Shown: one piece after another, positions 1 to 8,029 of the stretch | Position numbering within the stretch: the stretch's first letter is position 1 | How the letters are laid out: each line of letters starts with the position of its first letter | Source of the DNA: Halorussus aquaticus | GTDB lineage: Archaea; Halobacteriota; Halobacteria; Halobacteriales; Haladaptataceae | Direction: 5' to 3' | NCBI RefSeq assembly: GCF_024218795.1 | Contig: NZ_CP100400.1 | Coordinates: 1,178,001 to 1,242,000, forward strand | Length of the DNA: 64,000 nucleotides | Made by a program: the position numbers and the translations under genes | Notes under the pieces: generated by a model | Told to the model about the DNA's origin: nothing | The model's input: only the letters and a program-made list of their open reading frames with translations | Database searches by the model: none

Positions 1-198
1 CACTGTGCGGTGGTTCGGGACGAGCGCGGCGGGTGGTGGATGCTCTACCACGCCTACGTCGCCGGGAACGCGTGGGTCGGCGACACCCCGCGCCGGGTCC
101 TCATGCTCGACCGGATTCGGTGGGAGAACGGGTGGCCCGTGGTCGGCGAGGACGGCACGCCGAGCGCGACGGGGAGAGTCCCGCCGGTCGAGGGTTAG
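1..198 (+). CDS. Glycoside hydrolase family 43-like, C-terminal fragment
   Basis: Only the last 65 codons are in the window; the reading frame is open from base 1. The tail has the pattern of the final blades of GH43 beta-propeller enzymes: a Trp-rich strand followed by YHAYVAG, then RRVLMLDRIRW and GWPVV. This matches the 'gR.l.lD.i.W..GWP' ending common in arabinanase/xylosidase-type GH43 proteins. Substrate and localisation cannot be told from this piece. The stop codon overlaps by 4 nt the 3' end of the converging small membrane gene. The call rests on motif memory from a short fragment, so another five-bladed propeller glycosidase is possible. Confidence 0.6.
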   Translation, partial: HCAVVRDERGGWWMLYHAYVAGNAWVGDTPRRVLMLDRIRWENGWPVVGEDGTPSATGRVPPVEG

Positions 199-404
199 AA
201 CGACCGGGCGACTCCGTACGCGACGAGGACGACGAACAGACCCACGAGTCCGAACAACCCGGCGAGGACGAGGCTGGTGACCTGTGCCTCACCGAGGACG
301 TGGAACAGTTGGACCACCAGTAACACCACCAGCAGGGCCGTGACGCGGTCGAGTTTGCCTCCGAGTCGGTCTATCTCGGCCGCGAGGTCGTCCGAATCCG
401 TCAT
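195..404 (-). CDS. Small two-helix membrane protein (69 aa)
   Basis: The protein has a short acidic head (residues 1-12), an amphipathic LGGKLDRVTALL segment, and two hydrophobic stretches at about residues 22-42 and 45-66. It starts 3 nt after the stop of the upstream small membrane gene (408-647), so the two are probably co-transcribed. The LDR-V/I-x-LLVV core is shared with that neighbour and with a 57-aa protein at 3123-3296, so the three look like paralogues. Function is unknown; no catalytic residues are visible. It ends convergently with the GH43 fragment. Confidence 0.65.
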   Translation of the reverse strand: MTDSDDLAAEIDRLGGKLDRVTALLVVLLVVQLFHVLGEAQVTSLVLAGLFGLVGLFVVLVAYGVARSF

Positions 405-407
405 CGG

Positions 408-647
408 TCAGACGCCCTCCCCGGACAGCAGTCCGACGACCGACCTGCCCCAGAGGTACGCGAACCCGAAGACGAACACTGCGACACCGGCCAGCAGGGC
501 GTCCACGTCTAGCAGTTTGAGCAGTTCGACCGCGAGGAGCGCGACGAGGAGGAGGAGGGCGATTCTGTCGAGGCGGGCGAGACGCGAAGCGTCTCGAAAC
601 GCGAACGGTGAAACCGTGAGCGGGGCGAGCAGTTCGGGGTCGGCCAT
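408..647 (-). CDS. Small membrane protein (79 aa), paralogue of its neighbour
   Basis: The frame is open further upstream to 677, but I prefer the Met at 647 (MADPELLAPLT), which removes an unlikely Cys/His-rich leader. The protein has an N-terminal soluble stretch, then LARLDRIALLLLVALLAVELL and a second hydrophobic segment with a Phe-Gly-Phe-Ala-Tyr core. The LDRI-x-LL signature matches the genes at 195-404 and 3123-3296. Only 3 nt separate it from the downstream gene, indicating an operon. A perfect inverted repeat (578-596) lies inside the coding sequence. Function is unknown. Confidence 0.6.
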   Translation of the reverse strand: MADPELLAPLTVSPFAFRDASRLARLDRIALLLLVALLAVELLKLLDVDALLAGVAVFVFGFAYLWGRSVVGLLSGEGV

Positions 648-739
648 GCGCGAGTGCTGGCAGCGACCCAACATCAACGTGTGGGGTTCGCTCTCTCCCC
701 TCCGAAAATCATAGCATGCCCGACACCCAACTCCCAGTC

Positions 740-1804
740 ATGAACGACTTCGTCGTCCCGCCCGCGCTAGACCGCGGCGACAGGGTGGCAGTCGTCGCGC
801 CCGGGTCCAACCGAGCCACCGAGTACCCGCACGTCTACGACCTCGGCCTGAAGCGCCTGCGGGAGGTGTTCGACCTCGAACCGGTCGAGTTCCCGACCGC
901 GACGGAGGACAGCGACTACCTCTACGACCACCCCGAGGAGCGCGCCCGGGACGTGATGGACGCCTTCGCCGACCCCGAGATTTCGGGCGTCGTGACCGTC
1001 ATCGGCGGCTTCGAACAGGTTCGCATCCTGAAGCACCTCGACCCCGAAGTCCTCCGGGAGAACCCCACCAGATTCTACGGTATCAGCGACAACACCAACC
1101 TCGCGTGCTACCTCTGGAACCTCGGCGTCGTCTCGTTCTACGGCGGCACCGTGATGACCGACTTCGCCATGCAGGGGTCGATGCACGACTACACCGTCGA
1201 GTACCTCGAAACGGCGTTCTTCGCCGACGACCTCGACGCGTTCGGCGAGATTCGCCCCGCCGACGAGTTCACCGACGAGGACCTCGACTGGGCGGACCCC
1301 GACAATCTGGACGAGTACCGCGAGACGGAACCGAGTCCGGGGCGGACGTGGCGGGGCGGCGACCGCGCCGTCTCGGGCCGGACGTGGGGCGGGTGCGTCA
1401 GCACGCTCGACATGCAGTTGCGGACCGACCGCTACCTCCCTCCGGCCGAGGACCTCGACGGTCGAATCCTCCTGCTCGAAACCTCCGAGGAACTCCCCTC
1501 CGCGATGGACGTTCGGCAGTTCCTCATCGGAATGGGGGAGCGCGGCCTGCTGGAGCGGTTCGCGGGCGTCCTCGTCGGTCGCGCCAAGGCCCGCAACCTC
1601 TTCGAGGACCCCGGCCCGGAGGCCCGCGCCGAGTACCGCGAGCGACAGCGCGAGACCATCGCGGACGTGCTGGCGGAGTACAACCCGGACGCGCCCGTCG
1701 TCTTCGACGCGGAGTTCGGCCACACCGCACCGGTCGCGCCGGTTCCGGTCGGCGGGCGCGTCGAACTCGACCCGACCGAGGAGACCGTCGCGTTCGGCGG
1801 ATGA
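740..1804 (+). CDS. S66-family (LD-carboxypeptidase / MccF-like) serine peptidase
   Basis: S66 peptidases use a Ser-Glu-His triad to cleave amide bonds after acidic or D-amino-acid groups. The N-terminal RGDRVAVVAPGS strand-loop and the nucleophile motif YGISDNT (Ser116 from this start) are present. So are the LLLETSEE strand (Glu247) and the EFGHTAPVAP motif (His328), in the family order and spacing. Length, 354 aa, is normal. Archaea have no murein, so the bacterial tetrapeptide substrate is unlikely; an MccF-like detoxifying or peptide-recycling role is more plausible. An upstream ATG at 716 is in frame. I chose 740 because an A/T-rich box (705-713) sits about 31 nt before it, fitting a leaderless transcript. 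Confidence 0.85.
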   Translation: MNDFVVPPALDRGDRVAVVAPGSNRATEYPHVYDLGLKRLREVFDLEPVEFPTATEDSDYLYDHPEERARDVMDAFADPEISGVVTVIGGFEQVRILKHLDPEVLRENPTRFYGISDNTNLACYLWNLGVVSFYGGTVMTDFAMQGSMHDYTVEYLETAFFADDLDAFGEIRPADEFTDEDLDWADPDNLDEYRETEPSPGRTWRGGDRAVSGRTWGGCVSTLDMQLRTDRYLPPAEDLDGRILLLETSEELPSAMDVRQFLIGMGERGLLERFAGVLVGRAKARNLFEDPGPEARAEYRERQRETIADVLAEYNPDAPVVFDAEFGHTAPVAPVPVGGRVELDPTEETVAFGG

Positions 1805-1859
1805 GTCCGGATTCACCGGCATATAAGGCCGAGCGGTCCCCATCTCCGACCGTCTCACA

Positions 1860-3068
1860 GTGACCTCCGTCCGACGCGACCGACCGATACTCGCCGCCGT
1901 GGTGTTCGCCGTCCTGCTCGCGCAGGTACTCCTCTACCCCGGCGTCCCGGACCTCGTCGCGGCGGTCGGCGCGACCACCGCCCTCGACGCGAGCATGTGG
2001 TTCCTCGCCGCGGAGTTCGCGGCGTTCGTCGTCTGCGCGGGTCTCTGGGGCGCGCTCAGTGACACCGCCGGACGCCGCGTCCCGTTCGTCGTCGCGGGCG
2101 CGCTCGGCGGTGCCGCGGGATACTTCGCGCTGGCGCTGCTGCCCGCGGCGCTGTCGCTGTCGTTCCCGGCGGTGCTGGCGATTCGCGTGCTTCAGGGCGC
2201 GACCACCATCGGCGCGTTCTCGCTGTCGATGACGATGCTGATGGACTTGGAGGGCGGCCACGGCAAGAACATGGGCGCGGCGGGCATCGCCATCGGTCTC
2301 GGTACCGCCGTCGGCGCGCCGCTCGGCGGTCAAATTTACGGGTTCGGGCCGCTCGTCCCCCTCTACGCGGCGGGCGTCCTGCTGGTCTGCGCCGCGGGGC
2401 TGGCGCTCCTGATTCCCGACCGCGCGCCCGCCGACGGCGCGTCCTCGGACCGCCGCGGACGCGTCTCACGCGCCCTCGCCACCCTCTCCGACCGGCCCTC
2501 GCTCGGGATTCCGTACGTGTTCGGGTTCCTCGACCGGTTCACCGCGGGGTTCTTCGCGCTCGTCGGCACTGTCTACTTCCGGGAGGCGTTCGGTCTCGAC
2601 GCCGCGGCGACGGGGCTGATGCTCGGCCTGTTCTTCGGCCCGTTCGCCCTGCTGCAGTACCCCTTCGGCGTCCTCTCGGACCGCATCGGGCGAGCGATTC
2701 CAATCGCGGCCGGGTCGGCGCTCTACGGCATCGCGGTGGTCGGCGTCGGTCTCTCGCCCACCGTCGAAGTCGCCGGGGCGGCGATGGTCGTCGTGGGCGT
2801 CATCGGCGCGCTGATGGCCCCCGCGACGATGGCGCTCGTGACCGACCTCGCGTCGGACACCGCCCGCGGGACCGCGATGGCGGGGTTCAACGTCTTCGGA
2901 AGTCTGGGCTTCCTCGCGGGCATCCTCGTCGGCGGGACGGTCGCCGACGAGTTCGGCTTCCTCGCGGCGTTCGTGGTCGCCGGTGCGCTGGAGACCGCCA
3001 TCGCGCTGGTCTCGATTCCGGCGTTCTTCCGAATCGACACCGGCGGGGCGAGCGTGTTCGGCGGGTAG
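1860..3068 (+). CDS. Major facilitator superfamily transporter
   Basis: This 402-aa protein consists almost wholly of hydrophobic helices, about 12 of them, in two halves of six joined by a hydrophilic loop near residues 188-207 (DRAPADGASSDRRGR). The MFS motif A-like loop appears after helix 2 (GALSDTAGRRVP) and again in the second half (GVLSDRIGRAIP), as expected for two related halves. The protein is in the cytoplasmic membrane; the substrate is not deducible, though the architecture is that of drug/metabolite antiporters. The start is a GTG at 1860. A TATA-like ATATAA at about 1821-1826 lies about 36 nt upstream. Confidence 0.88.
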   Translation: MTSVRRDRPILAAVVFAVLLAQVLLYPGVPDLVAAVGATTALDASMWFLAAEFAAFVVCAGLWGALSDTAGRRVPFVVAGALGGAAGYFALALLPAALSLSFPAVLAIRVLQGATTIGAFSLSMTMLMDLEGGHGKNMGAAGIAIGLGTAVGAPLGGQIYGFGPLVPLYAAGVLLVCAAGLALLIPDRAPADGASSDRRGRVSRALATLSDRPSLGIPYVFGFLDRFTAGFFALVGTVYFREAFGLDAAATGLMLGLFFGPFALLQYPFGVLSDRIGRAIPIAAGSALYGIAVVGVGLSPTVEVAGAAMVVVGVIGALMAPATMALVTDLASDTARGTAMAGFNVFGSLGFLAGILVGGTVADEFGFLAAFVVAGALETAIALVSIPAFFRIDTGGASVFGG

Positions 3069-3122
3069 TCGAACGCCACTCGGTGGGGAGTCGAACCCGG
3101 TCCGAAACTCCCGCTCTCTCGG

Positions 3123-3296
3123 CTACAGGTCGGCGTTGTACAGCATGCCGAGGAAGAACCCGACGACGGCGAGCAGGGCGAGTCCGTTTGCGCCGAGGTC
3201 GAGCACGTTCACGAGTTGGAGGCCGACGACGACGACCAGCAGGTAGGTGATGCGGTCGAGTTTCGCGGCGAGGTCCGGGGAACCGTCTCGGGACAT
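3123..3296 (-). CDS. Small membrane protein (57 aa), third paralogue
   Basis: The gene encodes a polar head (MSRDGSPDLAAKLDRI) followed by two hydrophobic helices (about residues 18-34 and 36-53). The DLAA-K/E-x-LDR-I/V head and the hydrophobic core are clearly similar to the protein at 195-404 (DLAAEIDRLGGKLDRV). That gives three copies of this small family within 3.3 kb, flanking the S66 peptidase and MFS genes. The frame is open much further upstream, but only this part is protein-like; the rest is antisense to the aminotransferase gene. It is convergent with the MFS gene. Function unknown. Confidence 0.6.
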   Translation of the reverse strand: MSRDGSPDLAAKLDRITYLLVVVVGLQLVNVLDLGANGLALLAVVGFFLGMLYNADL

Positions 3297-3355
3297 CGGC
3301 GTACGGTTCACAGACCGCGTTGAAAAAAGCCGCTCTTCGGCCCGCAGTCGCAGGT

Positions 3356-4525
3356 CTACCGCAGTTCCGCGCGCGCCGCCTCGACGCCCGCCTCGGTATC
3401 CACGTCCTCGCCGGTCTCCTCGAAGGCCTCGCCGATGGTGCGCACGCCGCGGAGAATCTGCTCGCTGGAGAGGTTGCCCATGTTGCTCACCCGGAAGATT
3501 TCGCCGCCGAGGTGGGCCTGCCCGCCCGAGATGGAGACGCCGCGCTCCTCGATGGCGTCGAAGAAGGCGTCGGGGTTCTCGCGCGTGTGCGTCGGGAGCG
3601 CCACCCCGGTCAGGGTGTTGGAGTACTCGGTCGCCTCGTTGCGCTCGGCGAAGAGGTCGAGACCCATCGCGGTGAACGCCTCGCGGAACGCCCGCGACTG
3701 GCGTCGGTGGCGCTCGATTCGCTCGGCCATTCCCTCCTCCTCGATGTTCTCGACCGCCACCGCGAGCGCCCGGAACAGCGGCACTGCGCTCGTGAAGGGG
3801 GTCTGGTGGGAGTCGGCCTTCCGGAGGTGCCAGTCGAGGTCCTCGTAGAACGGCGCGGCGTCCCCGTCGAACCGCTCCTGTGCGGCCTCGGTGGCGTACA
3901 TCGCCGAGGTGCCCGGCGGTGCCGCGAGGCACTTCTGGGCGTCGGTGACCGCCACGTCCACGTTCCAGTCGTCGATGCGGAACTCGTCGCCGCCGATGGA
4001 GGTCACGCCGTCCACGACGAAGGTGGCGTCGTACTCCGCGGCGATTTCGCCGACCTCCTCGACGGGGTTCAGCAGACCGGTGCTGGTCTCGTTGTGGACC
4101 ATCGTCACCACGTCGGTGTCGTCGTCCACGGTGGCCTCGACCGCGTCGAGGTCGATGGACTGGCCCCACGTCGTCTCCACGGGGTCCACCGAGGCGTAGC
4201 GGTCGGCGATTCGCTTGAACCGACGCCCGAACTTGCCGTTGACCAGCGGGACGACGTTCCCGCCGTCGCCGACGAGGTTGGCCACCGCGGCCTCCATCGC
4301 CATCGTCGCGGTCCCGTTGAAGATGAGACTGGTGCCGTCGCTCGCGGTGGACGACCCGTCGAGCGTGGACTCGGTGAAGACGTAGTCGAGCGCGTCCTGC
4401 GCTCGCTCGTACACCGCCTCGAACTCGGCCGAGCGGTGCGAGACCATCGGTTCGTTCATCGCCTGTCGTACGTCGCGGGTCACGGGGACGGGTCCGGGGT
4501 TCAGGAGGAGGAAGTCCTCACGCAT
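3356..4525 (-). CDS. Class V PLP-dependent aminotransferase (alanine-glyoxylate / serine-pyruvate type)
   Basis: The 389-aa sequence shows the fold-type I, class V pattern. It has an N-terminal LLNPGPVPVT substrate/phosphate segment, the GTATMAMEAA cofactor-binding loop (about residues 71-80), and HNETSTG (144-150). Asp172 in FVVDGVTS pairs with the PLP pyridine, and Lys198 in TDAQKCLAAPPG forms the internal aldimine. The C-terminal ISGGQAHLGGEIFRVSNMG carries the carboxylate-binding Arg. Such enzymes transaminate alanine or serine with glyoxylate or pyruvate; the exact substrate pair cannot be read here. It has its own promoter (4550-4561) 31 nt upstream, suggesting a leaderless message. Confidence 0.88.
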   Translation of the reverse strand: MREDFLLLNPGPVPVTRDVRQAMNEPMVSHRSAEFEAVYERAQDALDYVFTESTLDGSSTASDGTSLIFNGTATMAMEAAVANLVGDGGNVVPLVNGKFGRRFKRIADRYASVDPVETTWGQSIDLDAVEATVDDDTDVVTMVHNETSTGLLNPVEEVGEIAAEYDATFVVDGVTSIGGDEFRIDDWNVDVAVTDAQKCLAAPPGTSAMYATEAAQERFDGDAAPFYEDLDWHLRKADSHQTPFTSAVPLFRALAVAVENIEEEGMAERIERHRRQSRAFREAFTAMGLDLFAERNEATEYSNTLTGVALPTHTRENPDAFFDAIEERGVSISGGQAHLGGEIFRVSNMGNLSSEQILRGVRTIGEAFEETGEDVDTEAGVEAARAELR

Positions 4526-4549
4526 ACGTACACACTACGTCGGATTCGG

Positions 4550-4561
4550 CTTAAATAAGCG
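4550..4561 (-). promoter_or_regulatory. TATA-like box for the aminotransferase gene
   Basis: GCTTAAATAAGC, a near-palindromic A/T-rich box in GC-rich surroundings, is centred about 31 nt before the ATG at 4525. Haloarchaeal box A elements lie about 27 nt before transcription start, so the message would begin at or next to the start codon. Confidence 0.55.
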
Positions 4562-4674
4562 GGGTCTTCACAATTCCCGCCAACTCCGTAGGCGACGTTT
4601 GACTCGGGGGCGAGGCGAACCTGACAGCCGAAGGCCACAGCAGTCATCACGAGCCTCGTGGTATCACCGTTGCT

Positions 4675-4911
4675 ATGGCACAATTCAGTGACAGCGACGA
4701 GGGGAAGCCCGTCGTCATGGGCGAGGAGAAGGTCGGAATGATAACTCAGGTCGAAGGTGGCACCGCCTACGTGGACCCCGACGCCAGTATCACCGACAAG
4801 ATAAAGGCCACGCTGGACTGGGGCGACCGCGACGAGGACACCTACCCGCTCGAAGAGAGTCGGGTCGACGCAATCACCGACGACGAGGTCCGCCTCCGAA
4901 GCCAGATGTAG
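4675..4911 (+). CDS. Small PRC-barrel-like haloarchaeal protein (78 aa)
   Basis: This is a short acidic soluble protein. The pattern GKPVVMGEEKVGMITQVEGG-x-AYVDPD resembles the opening beta-strands of PRC-barrel domains ('G..V....G.kvG.v..v..g'), followed by an ITDKIKATLDWG segment and a closing strand (SRVDAITDDEVRLRSQ). PRC-barrel domains are RNA- or protein-interaction modules (RimM C-terminus, photosystem H subunit). Here the domain stands alone, so its partner is unknown. It is a single transcription unit between divergent and convergent neighbours. I recognise it as a conserved haloarchaeal small protein but know of no demonstrated function. Confidence 0.65.
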   Translation: MAQFSDSDEGKPVVMGEEKVGMITQVEGGTAYVDPDASITDKIKATLDWGDRDEDTYPLEESRVDAITDDEVRLRSQM

Positions 4912-4980
4912 CGCGCTCCGTCACGCGCGACCGCAGGCTCTCGTTTTTCGCGACCGCTCGACCGTTTCCGAGTCGCTCGG

Positions 4981-5781
4981 TTACTCTTCGAGTCGCTCGG
5001 CGATTCCGTCGAGGTGGTCGAGACCGACGACGGCGACCGTCTCGCCCCGACTCCGCAGCGAGTCGAGGTTCTCGGCCATGCACTCCTCGCGGGTCTCGTC
5101 GCGGAGGCGGACGGGTCGCGGCGGGTCGAACGCCCGGAGGAGCGATTGAGACCGCCGGGCCTGCGACACCTCGTCGCGGGCCTGCACCGCGGGCGGGTCG
5201 GTCACGTCGCAGTCGTGTTCGACGGGGTCGTCCACTTCGACTCGGAGCGCGGTGCGGTCGGCGACGGCGGCCGCGACCCGGCAGACCAGCGCGTGGCGGG
5301 TCACCGACGTGACGCCCGAGACGACCTTCCGGAGCGTCCCGAGCGACGCGCCGTCGCGCCAGCAGTTGCGGGCGAGTCTGACGAAGAAGTCGCCGGTCGG
5401 CGCGTCGATGCCGACCACCTCGGCGTCGAACTCGTGGGCGGCCTGCGCCGCGGCGCTCATCTCGCCGCCGAACGAGGGCGGCGTCCGCGACTCGCGGGCG
5501 TAGGTCTCGTAGAGCGGCGTCGCCAGCGGCGGCGATTCGAGCGCGACGACCGCGGGGTCGCGCTCGCGGACGACCTCACGGGCGCGGTGGACGCTCGCGG
5601 GGTGGTCGTGGACGACGCCGACGAGAGTCACGCCCGCGTCGGGGAGTCTGCGGACGTACTCGTCGTTCATCCGGGGGTCGGCGGAGTCGGGCCGGTCGTC
5701 TGGCGATTCAGTTCCGTCGTCCGGGGAGTCAGGTCGGTCGTCGGAGGGGTTCGCGGAGTCGGTCGAATCCGGGGAGGGCAT
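4981..5781 (-). CDS. TraB/PrgY-like domain protein, soluble form
   Basis: After a low-complexity Asp/Ser/Pro tail (about the first 37 residues, repeats of DDRPDS/PDDGTES) there is a TraB-like domain. It has VTLVGVVHDHPASVHRAREVV with the His-containing first strand, DPAVVALESPP with the conserved Glu, GGEMSAAAQAA, VVGIDAP, and a C-terminal REECMAENL...VAVVGLDHLDGI segment with the second GxxH. The family descends from the erythromycin-esterase/TIKI-type fold and is linked to pheromone shutdown in enterococci. The archaeal role is unknown, and the usual C-terminal membrane helices of TraB proteins are absent. Start uncertain: a GTG at 5802 and an ATG at 5670 are in frame; I chose 5781. Confidence 0.7.
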   Translation of the reverse strand: MPSPDSTDSANPSDDRPDSPDDGTESPDDRPDSADPRMNDEYVRRLPDAGVTLVGVVHDHPASVHRAREVVRERDPAVVALESPPLATPLYETYARESRTPPSFGGEMSAAAQAAHEFDAEVVGIDAPTGDFFVRLARNCWRDGASLGTLRKVVSGVTSVTRHALVCRVAAAVADRTALRVEVDDPVEHDCDVTDPPAVQARDEVSQARRSQSLLRAFDPPRPVRLRDETREECMAENLDSLRSRGETVAVVGLDHLDGIAERLEE

Positions 5782-5890
5782 CGGCTTGGATGGTGCTTTC
5801 ACGCACCAGTGATAGTCCTTTTGGATTCGGTGGGACGGGAATCCGACCGAGAAAAACCCGGTCCGCTCGACGGTGGCCGAAGACTGGAAC

Positions 5891-5896
5891 TTTTAC
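5891..5896 (+). promoter_or_regulatory. TATA-like box for ligA
   Basis: TTTTAC lies 27-28 nt before the ATG at 5921. This supports that ATG as a leaderless start over the longer in-frame start at 5873, which would place the box inside the coding sequence. Confidence 0.5.
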
Positions 5897-5920
5897 GGGA
5901 TACCCGACAAACTCCCGGTA

Positions 5921-7996
5921 ATGACCACCGTCACCGCCGACGAGAACTCCTACGTCGAGGACCCGCCGACCGACTTCGACCCCGTCGAGGAGTTGACCGA
6001 GGAGGCGGCCGCCGAGCAGGCAGAACAGCTACGGGAGGCCATCCGGTACCACGACTACCGCTACTACGTCGAGAACGACCCCGCAATCGCCGACCGGACC
6101 TACGACGCGCTGTTCACCCGCCTGCAGGACCTCGAAGACGCCTTCGACGTTCGGACCGAGGACAGTCCGACCCGCCGGGTCGGGGGCGAACCGCTGGACG
6201 AACTCGACACGGTCGAACACGTCGCGCCGATGCTCTCCATCGACTCCGGCGGCGAAGCCGAGGACGTGCGGGAGTTCGACCGCCGGGTTCGCCGGTCGGT
6301 CGGCGACGACGTGACCTACGTCTGCGAACCCAAGTTCGACGGTCTCTCGGTCGAAGTAGTCTACGAGGACGGCGAGTACGTCCGGGCCGCCACGCGCGGC
6401 GACGGGTACGAGGGCGACGACGTGACCGAGAACGTCCGGACCATCGCCAGCGTCCCCCACCGACTCCGGGGCGACTACCCCGACTATCTGGTTCTCCGCG
6501 GCGAGGTCCACATCCCGGAGGACGCGTTCCGGCGACTCAACCGCGAGCGCGTCGAGCGCGGCGAGGACCCCTTCGCCAACCCACGGAACGCGGCGGCGGG
6601 CACCCTCCGGCAGTTGGACCCCTCCGTGACCGCCGGGCGACCGCTCGACGTGTTCTTCTTCGACGTGCTCGACTCCAGTTACGACTTCGACTCCCACTGG
6701 GAGCAACACGAGACCCTGCCGGAGTGGGGCCTGCGGGTCAACGACCGCTCCGAACGCACCGACGACATCGAGGACGCGCTCGACTACCGCGACCGCCTGA
6801 TGGCCGACCGGCCGGACCTCAACTACGAGATAGACGGCACCGTCATCAAGGTGGACGACCTCGACACCTGCGCCGAGTTGGGGACCACCGAGCGCCACTA
6901 CCGCTGGGCGTACGCCTACAAGTTCCCCGCGCGCTCGGAGGTCACGACCATCACCGACATCACGGTACAGGTCGGTCGGACCGGCCGCCTCACTCCGGTC
7001 GCGCTCCTTGACCCCGTGGACGTGGGCGGCGTCACCGTCTCGCGCGCCAGCCTTCACAACCCGGAGGAGATCGCGGAGATGAACGTCGGCGTCGGCGACG
7101 AGGTGAAAGTCGAGCGCGCGGGCGACGTGATTCCCTACGTCGCCGAGGTGGTCGAGAAGCGCGCGGAGGATCACTACGAGTTCCCCGAGGAGTGCCCGGT
7201 CTGCGAGAGCGCGGTGGAGTTCGACGGTCCCATGGCCTACTGCACCGGCGGTCTGGCCTGCGACGCCCAGTTGCGGCGCGCGGTCGAGTACTACGCCAGC
7301 GAGGACGGACTGGACATCGAGGGTCTGGGCGGCGAGCGCGTGGACCAACTCATCGACGCCGGGCTAATCGAAGACAGTCTCGCGGACCTCTACCGAATCG
7401 AGGAGGCGGACCTGACCGACCTCGAAGGCTGGGGCGAGACTAGCGCCCGCAATCTGCTGGACGAACTCGACGACTCCAGACACCCCCGCCTGCGCGAGTT
7501 CCTCTCGGCCATCGGCATCCCGAAGGTCGGCCCGGCGACGGCCGCCGACCTCGCCCGCGAGTTCGGCGAGTTGGACGCCGTCCGGTCGGCCTCGCGCGAA
7601 CGACTGGAGTCGGTCGACGGCATCGGCCCGAAAGTCGCCGACCAGATAGCGGAGTTCTTCGACTCGCCGGAGAACGAGCGCGTCATCGACGACCTGCTCG
7701 ACGCAGTGGGTCCGCTGGAGACTTCGAGCGAGACCGAGACCGACGACGAGTTGGCGGGCCTGACCTTCGTGTTCACGGGGTCGCTCGCCGACTACACTCG
7801 GAGCGATGCCCAAGAACTGGTCGAGGACCACGGCGCAAACGCGACGAGCAGCGTCTCGGGCAACACCGACTACCTCGTCGCGGGCGACAGTCCGGGGCAG
7901 ACGAAACTCGACGCGGCCGAAGAGAACGACGTGCCGGTGCTGGACGGAGTGGAGGCGTTCGAGCGACTGCTGGCGGAGCGCGGCATCGAGAGATAG
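5921..7996 (+). CDS. ligA: NAD-dependent DNA ligase (LigA/LigN)
   Basis: It seals DNA nicks with NAD+ as AMP donor. All bacterial-type LigA parts are present in a 691-aa protein. The NMN-binding Ia region (HDYRYYVENDPAIADRTYD) comes first, then the nucleophile Lys138 in CEPKFDGLSV, GEVHIP, NPRNAAAGTLRQ and TVIKVDDL. These are followed by the OB fold, a four-Cys zinc finger (CPVC near 426, YC...C near 441-448), helix-hairpin-helix repeats (about 456-590) and a C-terminal BRCT domain (about 609-691). Haloarchaea are known to have gained this bacterial enzyme beside their ATP-dependent ligase. The start follows the TATA-like box at 5891. Confidence 0.97.
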   Translation: MTTVTADENSYVEDPPTDFDPVEELTEEAAAEQAEQLREAIRYHDYRYYVENDPAIADRTYDALFTRLQDLEDAFDVRTEDSPTRRVGGEPLDELDTVEHVAPMLSIDSGGEAEDVREFDRRVRRSVGDDVTYVCEPKFDGLSVEVVYEDGEYVRAATRGDGYEGDDVTENVRTIASVPHRLRGDYPDYLVLRGEVHIPEDAFRRLNRERVERGEDPFANPRNAAAGTLRQLDPSVTAGRPLDVFFFDVLDSSYDFDSHWEQHETLPEWGLRVNDRSERTDDIEDALDYRDRLMADRPDLNYEIDGTVIKVDDLDTCAELGTTERHYRWAYAYKFPARSEVTTITDITVQVGRTGRLTPVALLDPVDVGGVTVSRASLHNPEEIAEMNVGVGDEVKVERAGDVIPYVAEVVEKRAEDHYEFPEECPVCESAVEFDGPMAYCTGGLACDAQLRRAVEYYASEDGLDIEGLGGERVDQLIDAGLIEDSLADLYRIEEADLTDLEGWGETSARNLLDELDDSRHPRLREFLSAIGIPKVGPATAADLAREFGELDAVRSASRERLESVDGIGPKVADQIAEFFDSPENERVIDDLLDAVGPLETSSETETDDELAGLTFVFTGSLADYTRSDAQELVEDHGANATSSVSGNTDYLVAGDSPGQTKLDAAEENDVPVLDGVEAFERLLAERGIER

Positions 7997-8029
7997 GAGT
8001 TCGTCGCTGACGGGGAGTTACCGACCGAA

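Noticed and set aside
578..596. Perfect inverted repeat CGAGACGC-GAA-GCGTCTCG inside a small gene, with a similar 8-bp one at 26253-26271.
   Set aside because: With GC near two thirds the chance of pairing per position is about 0.28, so a few 8-bp stems with a 3-nt loop are expected by chance in 64 kb. Only the tandem pair at 48221 stands out.
3123..4169. A long Arg-rich frame antisense to the aminotransferase gene.
   Set aside because: It is a shadow of GC-rich coding DNA; only its last 57 codons (3123-3296) look like a protein.
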